Assembly: GCF_003144095.1 (NCBI RefSeq)
Contig: NZ_NSKH01000018.1
Location: forward strand, 627,965 to 691,964
Origin: Streptomyces sp. ICBB 8177
GTDB lineage: Bacteria > Actinomycetota > Actinomycetes > Streptomycetales > Streptomycetaceae
Reading direction: 5' to 3'
DNA length: 64,000 bases
Each line of letters begins with the position of its first letter. Position 1 is the stretch's first letter. Positions 26,649 through 35,898 of the stretch are shown here, piece after piece. The notes beneath the pieces are model-generated. The model was given only the letters and a program-made list of their open reading frames with translations, searched no databases and had not been told where the DNA came from. Position numbers and translations under genes: made by a program.

Positions 26649-29600
26649 ATGGGCGAGGGCGTACGGGCGACCCGCCGGGACGCGTGGGACTCGCGCCGCA
26701 GGTCAGGGCGGCTCGAGGCGGCACTACGGGCCCGGGTGGACGGCGAGGTGCGGTTCGACGCGGGCAGCAGGGGCGCGTACTCCACCGACGGTTCCAACTA
26801 CCGGCAGGTGCCGATCGCGGTGGTCGTCCCCCGCACGGTGGACGCCGGAGCCGAGGCGCTGGCGGTGTGCGCGGAACACGGCGCGCCGGTGCTCTCGCGG
26901 GGCGGCGGCACCAGCCTGGGTGGCCAGTGCACCAACCGGGCCGTGGTCGTCGACTGGACGAAATACTGCAACCGGCTGGTGAGCGTGGACCCCGACGCGC
27001 GCACCTGCGTGGTCGAGCCCGGCATCGCGCTGGACGACCTCAACCGCCAACTGGCGCCGTACGGGCTGAAGTTCGGGCCGAAGCCGTCCACCCACAGCCA
27101 CTGCGCGCTGGGCGGCATGATCGGCAACAACTCCTGCGGCGCGTCCGCTCAGGCGTACGGCAAGACCGCCGACAACGTCGCACGGCTGGAGGTCGTCACC
27201 TACGACGGCACGCGCTGCTGGGCCGGCCCCACCAGCGACGAGGAGTACCGCGCGATCCTCGCCGAGGGCGGGCGCCGCGCCGAGCTGTACCGGGGTATGA
27301 AGGACATCGTCGACCGCCACCTGGCCGACATCCGTACGGGCTACCCGCGCATCCCGCGCCGGGTCTCCGGCTACAACCTCGACTCGCTGCTGCCGGAGAA
27401 CGGCTTCGACGTGGCCGCCGCCCTCACCGGCAGCGAAGGCACCCTGGTGGCCGTACTGCACGCCGAGCTGAAGCTGGTGCCGGTCCCGGCCGCCGAGTCA
27501 CTGGTCGTGCTGGGTTACCCCGACATCTGCGCCGCCGCCGACGACGTGCCACGCCTGCTGGAGCACTCCAGCCCCACCCAGCTGGAGGCGATCGACGGCC
27601 GGATGGCGCAGCTGATGCGCGAGGAGCACGCCTACCTGGAGTCGCTGGAGCGCTTCCCGGCGGGCGACAGCTGGCTGCTGGTGCAGTTCACCGGCGACTC
27701 CACCGAGGAGGCCGACGCGCATGCCACCGCGCTGCTGAAGGCCATCGGCCGCTCGACGGACGACGACTCCGTGGCGCTTTCCGACGACCCCGGGCGCGAG
27801 CAGGAGATGCTCAAGGCCCGCGAGGCCGGACTCGGCGTCACGGCGCGGCCCCCGGACGGGCGCGAGACCTGGGAGGGCTGGGAGGACTCCGCTGTCCCGC
27901 CGGAGCGGCTCGGCGACTACCTGCGCGACCTCAAGGACCTCTTCACCGAGTTCGGCTACGACCTCGCCTCCCTCTACGGGCACTTCGGCCAGGGCTGTGT
28001 CCACACCCGCATTCCCTTCGACCTGCGCACCGCCGACGGCGTCGCCAACTTCCGCCGCTTCCTGGAACGCGCGGCCGACCTCGTCGCGTCCTACGGCGGC
28101 TCGCTGTCCGGCGAGCACGGCGACGGGCAGGCCAGGGGGGCGCTGCTGGAGCGCATGCTCGGCCGCCCGCTGGTCGAGGCGTTCGGCGAACTGAAGGCCC
28201 TGTTCGACCCGGACAACCGGATGAACCCCGGCAAGGTCGTGCACCCGCACGGCGTCACGGACGACCTGCGGCTGGGCGCGCGGTGGCGCCCCAAGTCCCT
28301 TGCCACGCGCTTCGGTTACCCCGACGACGAGCACAGCTTCACCCGCGCGGTGATGCGCTGCGTGGGCATCGGCAACTGCCGCTCCCAGGAGGGCGGCGTG
28401 ATGTGCCCGTCCTACCGCGCCACCCGCGAGGAGGAGCACTCCACCCGGGGCCGCTCCCGGCTGCTGTTCGAGATGCTGGACGGCCACCCGGACTCCGCGA
28501 TCGACGACGGCTGGCGCTCCACCGAGGTGCGCGACGCGCTCGATCTGTGCCTGGCCTGCAAGGGCTGCAAGTCCGACTGCCCGGTCGGGGTCGACATGGC
28601 CACCTACAAGGCCGAGTTCCTCTCGCACCACTACGCGGGCCGGCTGCGTCCCGCCGCGCACTACGCGCTGGGCTGGCTGCCGCTGTGGGCCCGGCTCTCG
28701 CGCGCCGCGCCCCGGCTGGTCAACGCGGCGCTGCGGGCGCCGGGCGTCGCGGCCGTCGGCAAACGACTGGCCGGGGTGGCGGCCGAACGCGAGGCGCCGC
28801 TGTTCGCCGAACGCTCCTTCCTCCAGTGGTGGCGGGACGAGGGCCGCGACCAGGGATTGGTCGGGCAGCCCGGCGACCCGCGCGCCGTCGTGCTGTGGCC
28901 CGACACCTTCAGCACCTACTTCCACCCGGACGTCGCGCGGGCGGCCGTACGCGTCCTGCGGGACGCGGGATTCCACGTCGCGGTGCCGGACGAGCCGGTG
29001 TGCTGCGGCCTGACCTGGATCTCCACCGGCCAACTCGGCACCGCCGAGCGGACGTTGCGCAAGACGATGGACGTGCTGCGGCCATGGCTGGAGGCGGGCG
29101 TGCCCATCGTCGGCCTGGAGCCGTCGTGCACCGCCGTCTTCCGGGCCGACGCGCCCGAGCTGATGCCCGAGGACCAGGACGTCGCCCGCGCCGCGGAGCA
29201 GTTCATGACGCTCTCCGAAGTCCTGCTCAACCACGCGCCCGACGACTGGACGCCGCCGCGGCTGACCCGCGCCGCCACCGTGCAGACCCACTGCCACCAG
29301 CACGCCGTGCTGAAGTTCGACGCCGACGCGGAGCTGATGCGGCGCGCCGGACTGGACGCCACCGTGCTCGACGAGGGCTGCTGCGGTCTCGCCGGCAACT
29401 TCGGGTTCGAACGCGGGCACCACGAACTGTCCATGGACATCGGGGAGTTGGGGGTACTGCCTGCGGTGCGCGAGACCGCGCCGTCCGCCCTGGTGATCGC
29501 CGACGGCTTCAGCTGCCGCACCCAGATCGAGCAGGGCGACACCGGCCGGCGTGCCGTCCACCTCGCCGAGGCGCTCGCCATGGGCCTCGACCAGGACCCC

Positions 29601-29744
29601 GCACCCGCCGACCATCCCGAGAAGCTGACCGGGCGCCCGCAGGCCAGGCCGCTCGACGCCCGGCTGGTCACCGCCGCCACGGCCGTGGCGCTCGCCGCCG
29701 GATCGCTGGCGCTGGCCAGGGCCGCCCGCCGAGGGAGGCGCTAG
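26649..29744 (+). CDS. FAD-linked oxidase fused to Fe-S/CCG-domain reductase (D-lactate/glycolate dehydrogenase type)
   Basis: A 1031-residue fusion. Residues about 20-540 form a GlcD-type FAD domain, with the nucleotide loop [16 protein letters not shown] and the C-terminal cap ending [14 protein letters not shown]...NRMNPGKV. Residues about 560-640 carry two [4Fe-4S] motifs ([19 protein letters not shown] and [14 protein letters not shown]). Residues about 740-990 form a GlcF-type cysteine-rich region with paired CCG motifs (VCCGLTW, GCCGLAG). A hydrophobic tail ([18 protein letters not shown]) suggests membrane attachment. The layout resembles large D-2-hydroxyacid dehydrogenases such as YdiJ. 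Donor substrate is unknown; electrons probably go to quinone. GGAGG precedes the ATG. The next gene begins directly after the stop. Confidence 0.88.
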   Translation: MGEGVRATRRDAWDSRRRSGRLEAALRARVDGEVRFDAGSRGAYSTDGSNYRQVPIAVVVPRTVDAGAEALAVCAEHGAPVLSRGGGTSLGGQCTNRAVVVDWTKYCNRLVSVDPDARTCVVEPGIALDDLNRQLAPYGLKFGPKPSTHSHCALGGMIGNNSCGASAQAYGKTADNVARLEVVTYDGTRCWAGPTSDEEYRAILAEGGRRAELYRGMKDIVDRHLADIRTGYPRIPRRVSGYNLDSLLPENGFDVAAALTGSEGTLVAVLHAELKLVPVPAAESLVVLGYPDICAAADDVPRLLEHSSPTQLEAIDGRMAQLMREEHAYLESLERFPAGDSWLLVQFTGDSTEEADAHATALLKAIGRSTDDDSVALSDDPGREQEMLKAREAGLGVTARPPDGRETWEGWEDSAVPPERLGDYLRDLKDLFTEFGYDLASLYGHFGQGCVHTRIPFDLRTADGVANFRRFLERAADLVASYGGSLSGEHGDGQARGALLERMLGRPLVEAFGELKALFDPDNRMNPGKVVHPHGVTDDLRLGARWRPKSLATRFGYPDDEHSFTRAVMRCVGIGNCRSQEGGVMCPSYRATREEEHSTRGRSRLLFEMLDGHPDSAIDDGWRSTEVRDALDLCLACKGCKSDCPVGVDMATYKAEFLSHHYAGRLRPAAHYALGWLPLWARLSRAAPRLVNAALRAPGVAAVGKRLAGVAAEREAPLFAERSFLQWWRDEGRDQGLVGQPGDPRAVVLWPDTFSTYFHPDVARAAVRVLRDAGFHVAVPDEPVCCGLTWISTGQLGTAERTLRKTMDVLRPWLEAGVPIVGLEPSCTAVFRADAPELMPEDQDVARAAEQFMTLSEVLLNHAPDDWTPPRLTRAATVQTHCHQHAVLKFDADAELMRRAGLDATVLDEGCCGLAGNFGFERGHHELSMDIGELGVLPAVRETAPSALVIADGFSCRTQIEQGDTGRRAVHLAEALAMGLDQDPAPADHPEKLTGRPQARPLDARLVTAATAVALAAGSLALARAARRGRR

Positions 29745-30854
29745 ATGGCCCGCGACAGCACGCCCCAGGTCACCGGGCTCGATGTCCGCGTCACCACCGT
29801 CCCCACCGACACGCCCGAGGCGGACGGCACGCTCGCCTGGGACTCCACGACCGTCGTCCTGGTGCGGGCCCACGGCGGCGGGCTGACCGGCATCGGCTGG
29901 ACCTACGCCCCCGAGGCCGCCGCGGCCGTCGTGCGGGACCTGCTGGCAGGGGAGGTCGTGGGGCGCAGCGCGTGGGACGTACCGGGCGGCAACGAGGCGA
30001 TGTGCCGTGCGGTGCGCAACGCGGGCCGCCCCGGCATCGCCTCCTGCGCGATCTCCGCGGTGGACATCGCGCTGTGGGACCTCAAGGCCAGGCTGCTCGA
30101 CCTGCCGCTGACCGCGTTGCTGGGCGCCACGCGCGACGAGGTGCCGGTATACGGCAGCGGGGGCTTCACCACGTACCACGAGACCCGGATGGCGGCGCAG
30201 CTCGGCGACTGGGTGCACGGGCTGGGCATCGGCCGCGTCAAGATCAAGGTGGGGGAGGCCTGGGGCACCGCCGCCGACCGCGACCTGCGCCGCGTCCGCG
30301 AGGCCCGCGACGTGATCGGCCCGCACGCCGAGCTGTACGTGGACGCCAACGGCGCCTACAGCCGCAAGCAGGCCGTCCGCCTCGGGCACGCCTTCACCGA
30401 GAGCGGAGTGAGCTGGTTCGAGGAGCCGGTCTCCTCGGACGACCTGACGGGGCTGCGGGTGGTGCGCGACGCCCTGGCGTGCGACGTGGCGGCCGGCGAA
30501 TACGGCTACGACCTGCCGTATTTCGCCCGCATGGCGGCATCCGGCGCGGTGGACTGCCTCCAGGCCGACGTCACCCGCTGCGGCGGCGTCACCCAGTGGC
30601 TGCGCGCCGCGGCGCTGGCCGCCGCGCACGGGCTGGAGATCTCCGGCCACTGCGCCCCGCACGCGCACGCCCATGTCGCCGCGAGCGTGCCGAACTTCCG
30701 CCACCTGGAGTGGTTCCACGACCACGTCCGCATCGAGTCGCTCCTTTTCGAGGGGGTGCTCGACCCGGGCGGCGGCGCGGTACGCCCCGGGGCGGACGGC
30801 GCCGCGGGCCACGGACTGACGCTGCGTCCCGACCTGACGCGCGCGTTTCCCTGA
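29745..30854 (+). CDS. Enolase-superfamily dehydratase/racemase (mandelate racemase-like)
   Basis: A 369-residue enolase-superfamily enzyme starting immediately after the previous stop codon, so co-transcribed with it. Active-site pieces are the base pair in GRVKIKVGE (KxK), metal ligands in LYVDANGAY, WFEEPVSSDDL and VAAGEYGYD, then the CLQADVTRCGGVTQW strand and ISGHCAPHAHAHV. The family includes sugar-acid dehydratases and muconate/mandelate-type enzymes. Paired with a 2-hydroxyacid-type oxidase it may feed sugar-acid catabolism, but that is inference from position. Confidence 0.87.
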   Translation: MARDSTPQVTGLDVRVTTVPTDTPEADGTLAWDSTTVVLVRAHGGGLTGIGWTYAPEAAAAVVRDLLAGEVVGRSAWDVPGGNEAMCRAVRNAGRPGIASCAISAVDIALWDLKARLLDLPLTALLGATRDEVPVYGSGGFTTYHETRMAAQLGDWVHGLGIGRVKIKVGEAWGTAADRDLRRVREARDVIGPHAELYVDANGAYSRKQAVRLGHAFTESGVSWFEEPVSSDDLTGLRVVRDALACDVAAGEYGYDLPYFARMAASGAVDCLQADVTRCGGVTQWLRAAALAAAHGLEISGHCAPHAHAHVAASVPNFRHLEWFHDHVRIESLLFEGVLDPGGGAVRPGADGAAGHGLTLRPDLTRAFP

Positions 30855-30928
30855 GCCCGCCGCGGGCACGCGAACCGTCCGGGCCGAGGCACGACGTGAC
30901 CGGAAGACCGACACCGAGGAGGCAATCG

Positions 30929-31288
30929 ATGACCGGCATTCCCGCCCTCGAAATGGACGCCCTGTGGGACGAGTTCCACACTGTGGTCAACATGACCTCC
31001 GCCGAACTGAGCGCCTGGCTGCGCACCGACACCTCCGGGGAGCGGACCGAACCGCTCCCCGAGGACCTGCGGTCCGAGCTGGGCGAGCGGGTCGTGGAGA
31101 TCCTCGGCAAGCGCCGCACGGACCTGACCGACGCCGACGTGGCCACCATGTACGAGGTGGTGGACACCGTCCGGAGCGAGCGTGGCGACGGCGCCGAGCT
31201 GGAACCGCGCGCGGGCGACACGGCCTGGCGGCACCGGCTGATGAGCGTCGGCCACGACCCGCTGGCCTCCGAGCGGAAGGTGACCTGA
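30929..31288 (+). CDS. DUF3140 family protein
   Basis: A 119-residue protein with the DUF3140 pattern: ALWDEFHTVVNMTSAELSAWL, then RVVEILGKRRTDLTDADVAT and MYEVVDTVRSER, ending with a WRHRLMSVGHDPL tail. It has no membrane segment and is acidic. Function is unknown. GAGGAGG lies upstream of the ATG at 30929. The following repair-type gene starts two bases after its stop, which suggests a two-gene unit. Confidence 0.85.
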   Translation: MTGIPALEMDALWDEFHTVVNMTSAELSAWLRTDTSGERTEPLPEDLRSELGERVVEILGKRRTDLTDADVATMYEVVDTVRSERGDGAELEPRAGDTAWRHRLMSVGHDPLASERKVT

Positions 31289-31290
31289 TC

Positions 31291-31950
31291 ATGGCCAAGG
31301 CGACAGGGAGCGACCGGAAGACCGCGAAGGCGCTGCTGTCCGCCGAGGGCCGCACCTACGCCCAGGACGCCGGCATACGGCTGCGCGACACGCCCCAGCC
31401 GCTCTACCAGGTCCTCGTCATGGCGTGCCTGCTGAGCGCCCGCATCAAGGCCTCGGTCGCCATCGACTCGGCCCGCGCGCTGTTCGAGCACGGCATGCGC
31501 AGCCCGCGCGGAATGCGCGACGCGACGTGGCAGCAGCGGGTGGACGCCCTCGGTGAGGGCCACTACCGGCGCTACGACGAGCGCACCGCGACCCAGCTGG
31601 GCGAAGGCGCGCAGCTCGTCCTCGACGCGTGGGGCGGCGACCTGAGGCGGGTCCGCGAGGAAGCCGACGGAGACCCGGACCGCCTGCGCGAGGAACTGCG
31701 CCGGGTTCCCGGCCTCGGGCCGGTCGGCGCCGACATCTTCCTGCGTGAGGTGCAGTCCCTGTGGCCGGAGGTCGGGCCGCTCTTCGACGGCAAGGCGGTC
31801 CAGGGCGCCAAGCGGCTCGGCCTGCCGGAGCAGCCGGAGAAGCTGGCCGGGCTCGTCGCGCGCGACGAGCGGGCGGTGTTCGCGGCGGCGCTGGTACGGG
31901 CCGCGTTGGACAAGGGTGTCGTGGACGAGGTGCGTGAGGTCGCGGCGTAG
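31291..31950 (+). CDS. Helix-hairpin-helix (endonuclease III-like) protein
   Basis: A 219-residue protein of the HhH-GPD type. The hairpin is LRRVPGLGPVGADIFLREVQ. Endonuclease III has a catalytic Lys after the hairpin glycine; here that place is taken by Val (GLGPVGA), and there is no C-terminal Cys cluster for an iron-sulfur centre. The downstream LFDGKAVQGAKRLGLP may hold the catalytic Asp. It is therefore more likely a monofunctional glycosylase or a non-catalytic relative than a lyase. It starts two bases after the DUF3140 stop. Confidence 0.75.
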   Translation: MAKATGSDRKTAKALLSAEGRTYAQDAGIRLRDTPQPLYQVLVMACLLSARIKASVAIDSARALFEHGMRSPRGMRDATWQQRVDALGEGHYRRYDERTATQLGEGAQLVLDAWGGDLRRVREEADGDPDRLREELRRVPGLGPVGADIFLREVQSLWPEVGPLFDGKAVQGAKRLGLPEQPEKLAGLVARDERAVFAAALVRAALDKGVVDEVREVAA

Positions 31951-32021
31951 TCACGCCGCGACCAGAGCCGCGGGGCGCCCGCACGAGCGTCCTGCCCAGA
32001 CCGGTGCCGGCCGTGCGCGCG

Positions 32022-32420
32022 TCAGGCGGAATGGGCGAGGCCGGGCCCGCCCGGCGGGCGCCGGCCGGGCCTGGCCGCAAGCGCGCGCACGCGGGAGGCC
32101 GGCTCCGGGTCCACGGTGAAGACCGACCGCAGCCGGGTGAACCGCAGGACCCTCTCCACCGACGGCGACAGCCCGCGCAGTCGCAGACCCACGCCCGCCA
32201 GCGCCGCCCTGCGCCGCGCCGCCATCAGCACGCGCAACCCCGAGCAGTCGAAGAAGGTCACCGCGGACAGGTCCACCACGAGGTCGCGCCGGTGCGCCAG
32301 CACCTGGGCCAGGCGCCGGTGGAGCAGTTCGCCGGTCGCCACGTCGACCTCGCCGGAAACGGCGAGCACGGTCTCGCCGCCGGCGTCGCACACCGAGGTG
32401 ATGTCGAACTCGTCGTCCAT
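32022..32420 (-). CDS. STAS-domain anti-sigma factor antagonist
   Basis: A 132-residue STAS protein: FDITSVCDAGGETVLAVSGEVDVATGELLHRRL, then LVVDLSAVTFFDCSGLRVLMAARRRA with the phosphorylatable Ser in DCSGL. It ends in a proline/arginine-rich tail. In the partner-switching scheme the dephosphorylated form would bind an RsbW-type kinase and free a SigB-type sigma factor. The nearest candidate kinases are at 46521, 54913 and 58388, so it is an orphan at this site. ATG 32420 lies after a GGAGG-like site. Confidence 0.85.
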   Translation of the reverse strand: MDDEFDITSVCDAGGETVLAVSGEVDVATGELLHRRLAQVLAHRRDLVVDLSAVTFFDCSGLRVLMAARRRAALAGVGLRLRGLSPSVERVLRFTRLRSVFTVDPEPASRVRALAARPGRRPPGGPGLAHSA

Positions 32421-32624
32421 CGCGCGCGCCTCCTTCCCGCCCGGCCCCGCCGACCGGCCCGATGGGCCCGTCCGCCGGGAGCGGTGTGGGAAGAACAGGA
32501 AAACCCCACGCCGCCCGCCCTGTCCACCGGGTGCGGTGAACGAGTTGGAACCAGCCGGTAACCAGCGCGCCGGTGAGGGGAGTTGCCGCGGGCCGCCGGG
32601 AAATCGGCACCGGGTGCCAAAAGA

Positions 32625-32656
32625 GCCGGACGGCCGGTCGCCTCCGGTCGTCCGGC
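32625..32656 (-). terminator. Hairpin terminator downstream of the zinc alcohol dehydrogenase
   Basis: Thirteen-base arms (32625-32637 and 32644-32656, one mismatched position) with a 6-base loop. It begins nine bases beyond the dehydrogenase stop on the minus strand, separating it from the STAS gene. Confidence 0.65.
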
Positions 32657-32664
32657 CCGTCGGC

Positions 32665-33846
32665 TCACGGTTGCAGCAGGAACTTGATCGCGCCGTCCTC
32701 CTTGCGCTGGAAGGTCCGGTACGCCTCCGCCGCGTTCTCCAGCGGCACCCGGTGCGTCGCGAACTCGTCAACGCCCAGCGGGTCGGCCTCGGTCAGCAGC
32801 GGCAGGATGTCGTCCACCCAGCGCCGTACGTTGGCCTGACCCATGCGGAACTGGATCTGCTTGTCGAACATCACCAGCATCGGCATCGGGTCGGACATGC
32901 CCCCGTAGACGCCGCTGATCGAGACGGTGCCGCCGCGGCGCACCATGGCGATGGCCAGTTGCAGTGCCTGGAGCCGGTCGACGCCCGCCTTGCCCATCAG
33001 CTTCGACGCCCACTCGCGCGGCAGCAGCCCGGCCGCCTGCTGGACGTACTTGGCGGTGGGGGAACCATGCGCCTCGGTGCCCACCGCGTCGATCACCGCG
33101 TCCGCGCCCCGGCCGCCGGTCAGGTCCCGCACGGCGCCCACCACGTCGTCGTGCTCGCGCAGGTCCAGCGTCGTGACTCCGCGCGCGGAGCACCGGGCGA
33201 GCCGCTCGGTCACCAGGTCGACGCCGATGACCGTCTCCACGCCCTGGTGCAGTGCGACCCGGCACGCCATGTCGCCGATCGGGCCGAGCCCCAGCACCAC
33301 CAGCGAGCCGCCTCGCGGCACGCCGGCGTAGGCCACCGCCTGCCACGCGGTCGGCAGCACGTCGGACAGGTACACGAACCGGTCGTCCGGCGGCCCCTCG
33401 GGGACCTTGATCGGCCCGAACTGCGCCTGTGGGACCCGCAGATACTGCGCCTGCGCGCCCGGCACCGCGCCGTACAGCTTGGTGTAACCGAACAGCGCCG
33501 CGCCCATGCCGTATTCGGTGACCTGCGTCGTCTCGCACTGCGTCGGCAGCCCGCGCTCGCACATGAAGCAGGCCCCGCACGCGATCTGGAACGGGATCAC
33601 CACCCGGTCCCCCGGCTTGAGGTCGCCCGCCTGCGGGCCGACCTCCTCCACGATGCCCATCGGCTCGTGGCCGAGGATGTCGCCCGGCGTCATGAACGGA
33701 GCCAGCACCTCGTACAGGTGCAGGTCGGAACCGCACAGCCCGGAGGACGTCATCCGCACGACGGCGTCGGTCGGTTCCTTGATCACCGGATCGGGCACGT
33801 CCTCGACCCGTACGTCCCGCTTTCCGTGCCACACGACCGCTCGCAT
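32665..33846 (-). CDS. Zinc-dependent alcohol dehydrogenase (formaldehyde dehydrogenase-like)
   Basis: A 393-residue medium-chain dehydrogenase. Catalytic zinc ligands are in SSGLCGSDLHLYE and LGHEPMGIVEEVG; the structural zinc loop is CGACFMCERGLPTQC. The NAD(P) fold is VVLGLGPIGDMACRVALHQG. It has the length and insert pattern of glutathione-independent formaldehyde dehydrogenase relatives. A second member is at 44878-46011. ATG 33846 has GGAGGAGG upstream, and an exact SigB-type promoter lies about 45 bases away, so it is probably stress-induced. Confidence 0.9.
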   Translation of the reverse strand: MRAVVWHGKRDVRVEDVPDPVIKEPTDAVVRMTSSGLCGSDLHLYEVLAPFMTPGDILGHEPMGIVEEVGPQAGDLKPGDRVVIPFQIACGACFMCERGLPTQCETTQVTEYGMGAALFGYTKLYGAVPGAQAQYLRVPQAQFGPIKVPEGPPDDRFVYLSDVLPTAWQAVAYAGVPRGGSLVVLGLGPIGDMACRVALHQGVETVIGVDLVTERLARCSARGVTTLDLREHDDVVGAVRDLTGGRGADAVIDAVGTEAHGSPTAKYVQQAAGLLPREWASKLMGKAGVDRLQALQLAIAMVRRGGTVSISGVYGGMSDPMPMLVMFDKQIQFRMGQANVRRWVDDILPLLTEADPLGVDEFATHRVPLENAAEAYRTFQRKEDGAIKFLLQP

Positions 33847-33891
33847 CGTCGGCCTCCTCCTGCCGTTGGTCAGTGTCCACCGGCGCCACGG

Positions 33892-33915
33892 GTACCCCTC
33901 ATGAGACCCCCAAAC
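33892..33915 (-). promoter_or_regulatory. SigB-type promoter for the zinc alcohol dehydrogenase
   Basis: Minus strand GTTT (33915-33912), 14 bases, GGGTAC (33897-33892): an exact match to the best SigB sites. The -10 is part of the palindrome GGGTACCC (33890-33897), so the plus strand also carries GGGTAC pointing at the gene at 33986, but its -35 partner (GTGT, 13 bases away) is poorly spaced. Confidence 0.7.
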
Positions 33916-33985
33916 GGCCCACGCATAGGTGAACGGGAGACGGGCAGACGCGACGCGTACCCCGGAAAGCGAAGAGGTGAGCGAC

Positions 33986-34309
33986 ATGCCGGCCGGATCG
34001 AACCGCAAGCGGGAACGGCAGTACGAGCACATCAAGGACAGCGCGAAGGACCGCGGGGAGAGCGAGGGCAGGGCCAAGGAGATCGCGGCCCGCACGGTCA
34101 ACAAGGAACGGGCCCGCTCCGGCGAGTCGCGCACGGCCAGCCGCCAGTCGCTCAAGGACAAGTCGTCCGGCGAGCGCGGCGGTCAGCGCTCGGGCCACGG
34201 CTCGGGCGGCCAGACCAAGGACCAGCTCTACGCGGAGGCGCAGCGGCGCAACGTGGAGGGCCGCTCCTCGATGAACAAGGACGAGCTGAAGAAGGCGCTC
34301 GGCTACTGA
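33986..34309 (+). CDS. Small basic protein with Rho_N/SAP-like C-terminus ('plasmid stabilization' family)
   Basis: A 107-residue very hydrophilic protein. The first 70 residues are rich in Lys, Arg, Ser and Gly (RKRERQYEHIKDSAKDRGES). The last 30 (KDQLYAEAQRRNVEGRSSMN, then KDELKKALGY) form a helix-extended-helix nucleic-acid motif like the Rho N-terminal domain. Homologues in Streptomyces are labelled plasmid stabilization proteins without experimental basis. A DNA- or RNA-binding stress role is plausible. ATG 33986 follows GAGGTG. A hairpin lies downstream at 34353. Confidence 0.75.
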   Translation: MPAGSNRKRERQYEHIKDSAKDRGESEGRAKEIAARTVNKERARSGESRTASRQSLKDKSSGERGGQRSGHGSGGQTKDQLYAEAQRRNVEGRSSMNKDELKKALGY

Positions 34310-34352
34310 TCGCTTCCTGGCGCGGGGGACCGCACCGGAACTCGCCGATTGA

Positions 34353-34377
34353 GCCGTCCGGGTGACGGTCGGACGGC
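34353..34377 (+). terminator. Hairpin terminator
   Basis: GCCGTCCG (34353-34360) and CGGACGGC (34370-34377) are perfect complements with a 9-base loop, 44 bases after the stop of the small basic protein and before the antiporter operon. Confidence 0.55.
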
Positions 34378-34515
34378 CTGGGGGAGCGCACCGGCGTGCG
34401 CCCGGGCACACGCACCGGGTTGGCGGTAGACGTTGCTCCCGGCGAATGCCCGGGGCCGCGCCCCGGTCGCGGAGGCAGGGCCGCAGGGGCGGGACCACAC
34501 CGTTGAGGAGGGGCG

Positions 34516-34998
34516 ATGGCACGTGCCGGGACGGCGGCGGTCCGCCAGGTGCTGGCGTGGTGGGCGGCACTCGTCGTGCTGTACCTGATGTTCATCAGCA
34601 CCATCTCGGTGCTGGAATGCCTGGTGGGGATGGCCGGTGCCGCGCTCGTCGCGCTCGCCGCCCGGCAGGTCGCGCTCGCCGCCGGAGGCCGCCCGGGCCC
34701 CAAGGGGCGGCTCGGGCCCGCCGTGCGCGCGTTTCCCGCCGCCGTGTGCGCGGACACCGGACAACTGGTCTCGGCCGTCGTACGATCCCTGCTGCGCCGT
34801 CCCGACGAGGGCGCCTTCCACACCCTGACGCTGCGCGACGACGCGGGCGCGGCCTGGGCCTGCGCTGTGCTGTCGGCGACGCCCGGCTCGTACGTGGTCG
34901 ACGTGCGCCGCGAGTCGGGTGAGCGCCTGATCCAGGTCCACACGCTGGGCGACCCCAACCGCCTGGAGCGCACTCTGACCCGCGGGGGCCGCCGGTGA
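34516..34998 (+). CDS. mnhE: Mrp/Mnh antiporter subunit E (MbhA-like)
   Basis: A 160-residue protein, first of a seven-gene operon. Two N-terminal hydrophobic segments (LAWWAALVVLYLMFISTISVLECLVGMAGAALVAL) precede a soluble C-terminal domain (VVRSLLRRPDEGAFHTLTLR to TPGSYVVDV), the normal MnhE layout. MnhE is an accessory membrane subunit needed for stability of the multisubunit cation/proton antiporter. GAGGAGGGG lies upstream of the ATG. Its stop overlaps the next start. Confidence 0.88.
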   Translation: MARAGTAAVRQVLAWWAALVVLYLMFISTISVLECLVGMAGAALVALAARQVALAAGGRPGPKGRLGPAVRAFPAAVCADTGQLVSAVVRSLLRRPDEGAFHTLTLRDDAGAAWACAVLSATPGSYVVDVRRESGERLIQVHTLGDPNRLERTLTRGGRR

Positions 34999-35288
34999 AC
35001 GCCTGGCTGGTGGCGACGGCGGTCCTTGTGACGTTCGCGATGCCGCCGTGCGTGTGGGTGGCCTGCCGCGACTCGCCCCAGGAACGGCTGGCCGGGCTCA
35101 ACCTCGCCACCACCGTGGCCGCGGTCGCCTTCCTGCTCATCGCCCAGGGCTTCAACCGCTCCTCCTACGGCGACCTGGGCCTGGTGCTCGCCGTACTCGG
35201 CCCGGCGGGCACCCTGGTCTTCGCCCGCCTGCTCGGCGGCTCCGCGCACGACGTGCCCGTCCGCCGGACGGGGGAGGAGCAGCGGTGA
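34995..35288 (+). CDS. mnhF: Mrp/Mnh antiporter subunit F (MbhB-like)
   Basis: A 97-residue protein with three hydrophobic segments and the MnhF pattern (VLVTFAMPPCVWVACRDSPQERLAGLNLATTVAAVAFLLIAQGF, continuing into LGLVLAVLGPAGTLVFARLL). It starts with GTG overlapping the mnhE stop (GTGA). In Mrp systems MnhF and MnhG form a small accessory pair. Confidence 0.88.
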   Translation: MNAWLVATAVLVTFAMPPCVWVACRDSPQERLAGLNLATTVAAVAFLLIAQGFNRSSYGDLGLVLAVLGPAGTLVFARLLGGSAHDVPVRRTGEEQR

Positions 35289-35593
35289 CGCCCCGTCATG
35301 TCTGCGCGCTGGTGCTGCTGGTGGCCGGGATCGCCGTCCTGCTGCTGGCCGCACTGGGCCTGGTGGTCCTGCGCCGGCCGTACGGAAGGCTGCACGCGCT
35401 CACCCCGGCGACGACCCTGGGCGCGCCCCTGGTCTGCCTGGCACTGGCCGTGCAGACCGGTCCCGGCCGCTCGGCGGTCAAACTCCTCATCATCGGGGTG
35501 CTGATCGCCGCGGGCGGGCCGGTCACCACGATGGCGGTCGGGCGGGCCACCGCGCAGGCCGACGGCCTGGTCGAGAGGGACTCCCCGCAATGA
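35285..35593 (+). CDS. mnhG: Mrp/Mnh antiporter subunit G (MbhC-like)
   Basis: A 102-residue protein with three membrane segments: LVLLVAGIAVLLLAALGLVVL, RRPYGRLHALTPATTLGAPLVCLAL (MnhG signature R.PD.Y.R.HA) and KLLIIGVLIAAGGPVTTMAVGRA. The GTG start overlaps the mnhF stop; its own stop overlaps the next gene. Confidence 0.88.
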   Translation: MTPRHVCALVLLVAGIAVLLLAALGLVVLRRPYGRLHALTPATTLGAPLVCLALAVQTGPGRSAVKLLIIGVLIAAGGPVTTMAVGRATAQADGLVERDSPQ

Positions 35594-35898
35594 ACGGCAT
35601 CGCCCAGTACCTCGTCGTGGTGGCCCTGCTGCTGGTCGCCGCGAGCGCCACGGCCGCCGCCCTCGCCCGCGACCCGGTCACCCAGTCGACCCTGCTGGCC
35701 ATGCTCGGGATCGCGCTGGCCGTGCTCTTCACCGTGTTGCAGGCGCCCGACGTGGCCCTGTCGCAGCTGGGCGTGGGCACGGCCGTCACCCCGCTGCTGA
35801 TCCTGCTGACGGTGCGCAAGGTGCGCCGCGGCACGGGCGAGGACGAAGGCGCGAAGACGGACAGCTCCGACGGGGACACGGGCGGGCGGCGCCGATGA
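35590..35898 (+). CDS. mbhD: DUF4040/MbhD-like antiporter subunit (equivalent to the MrpA C-terminal part)
   Basis: A 102-residue membrane protein with three segments and the motif ATVLQAPDVALSQLGVGTAVTPLLILLTVRKVRR-like ending (seen here as VLQAPDVALSQLGVGTAV). This is the part found at the C-terminus of MrpA in large fused systems but as a separate MbhD gene in Mbh-type modules. It has a charged tail (residues 80-102). It overlaps both neighbours by four bases. Confidence 0.85.
   Translation: MNGIAQYLVVVALLLVAASATAAALARDPVTQSTLLAMLGIALAVLFTVLQAPDVALSQLGVGTAVTPLLILLTVRKVRRGTGEDEGAKTDSSDGDTGGRRR

Noticed and set aside
27498..30914. A 1138-residue minus-strand open frame opposite the FAD/Fe-S gene
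   Set aside because: It is antisense to a gene with clear domains, has the Gly/Val/Arg/His-rich composition of a GC-rich shadow frame, and shows no protein family pattern.
26630..31288. A 1552-codon plus-strand frame spanning several genes
   Set aside because: Only its last 119 codons (DUF3140) are real. The rest overlaps the FAD oxidase in another frame and is arginine-rich shadow.
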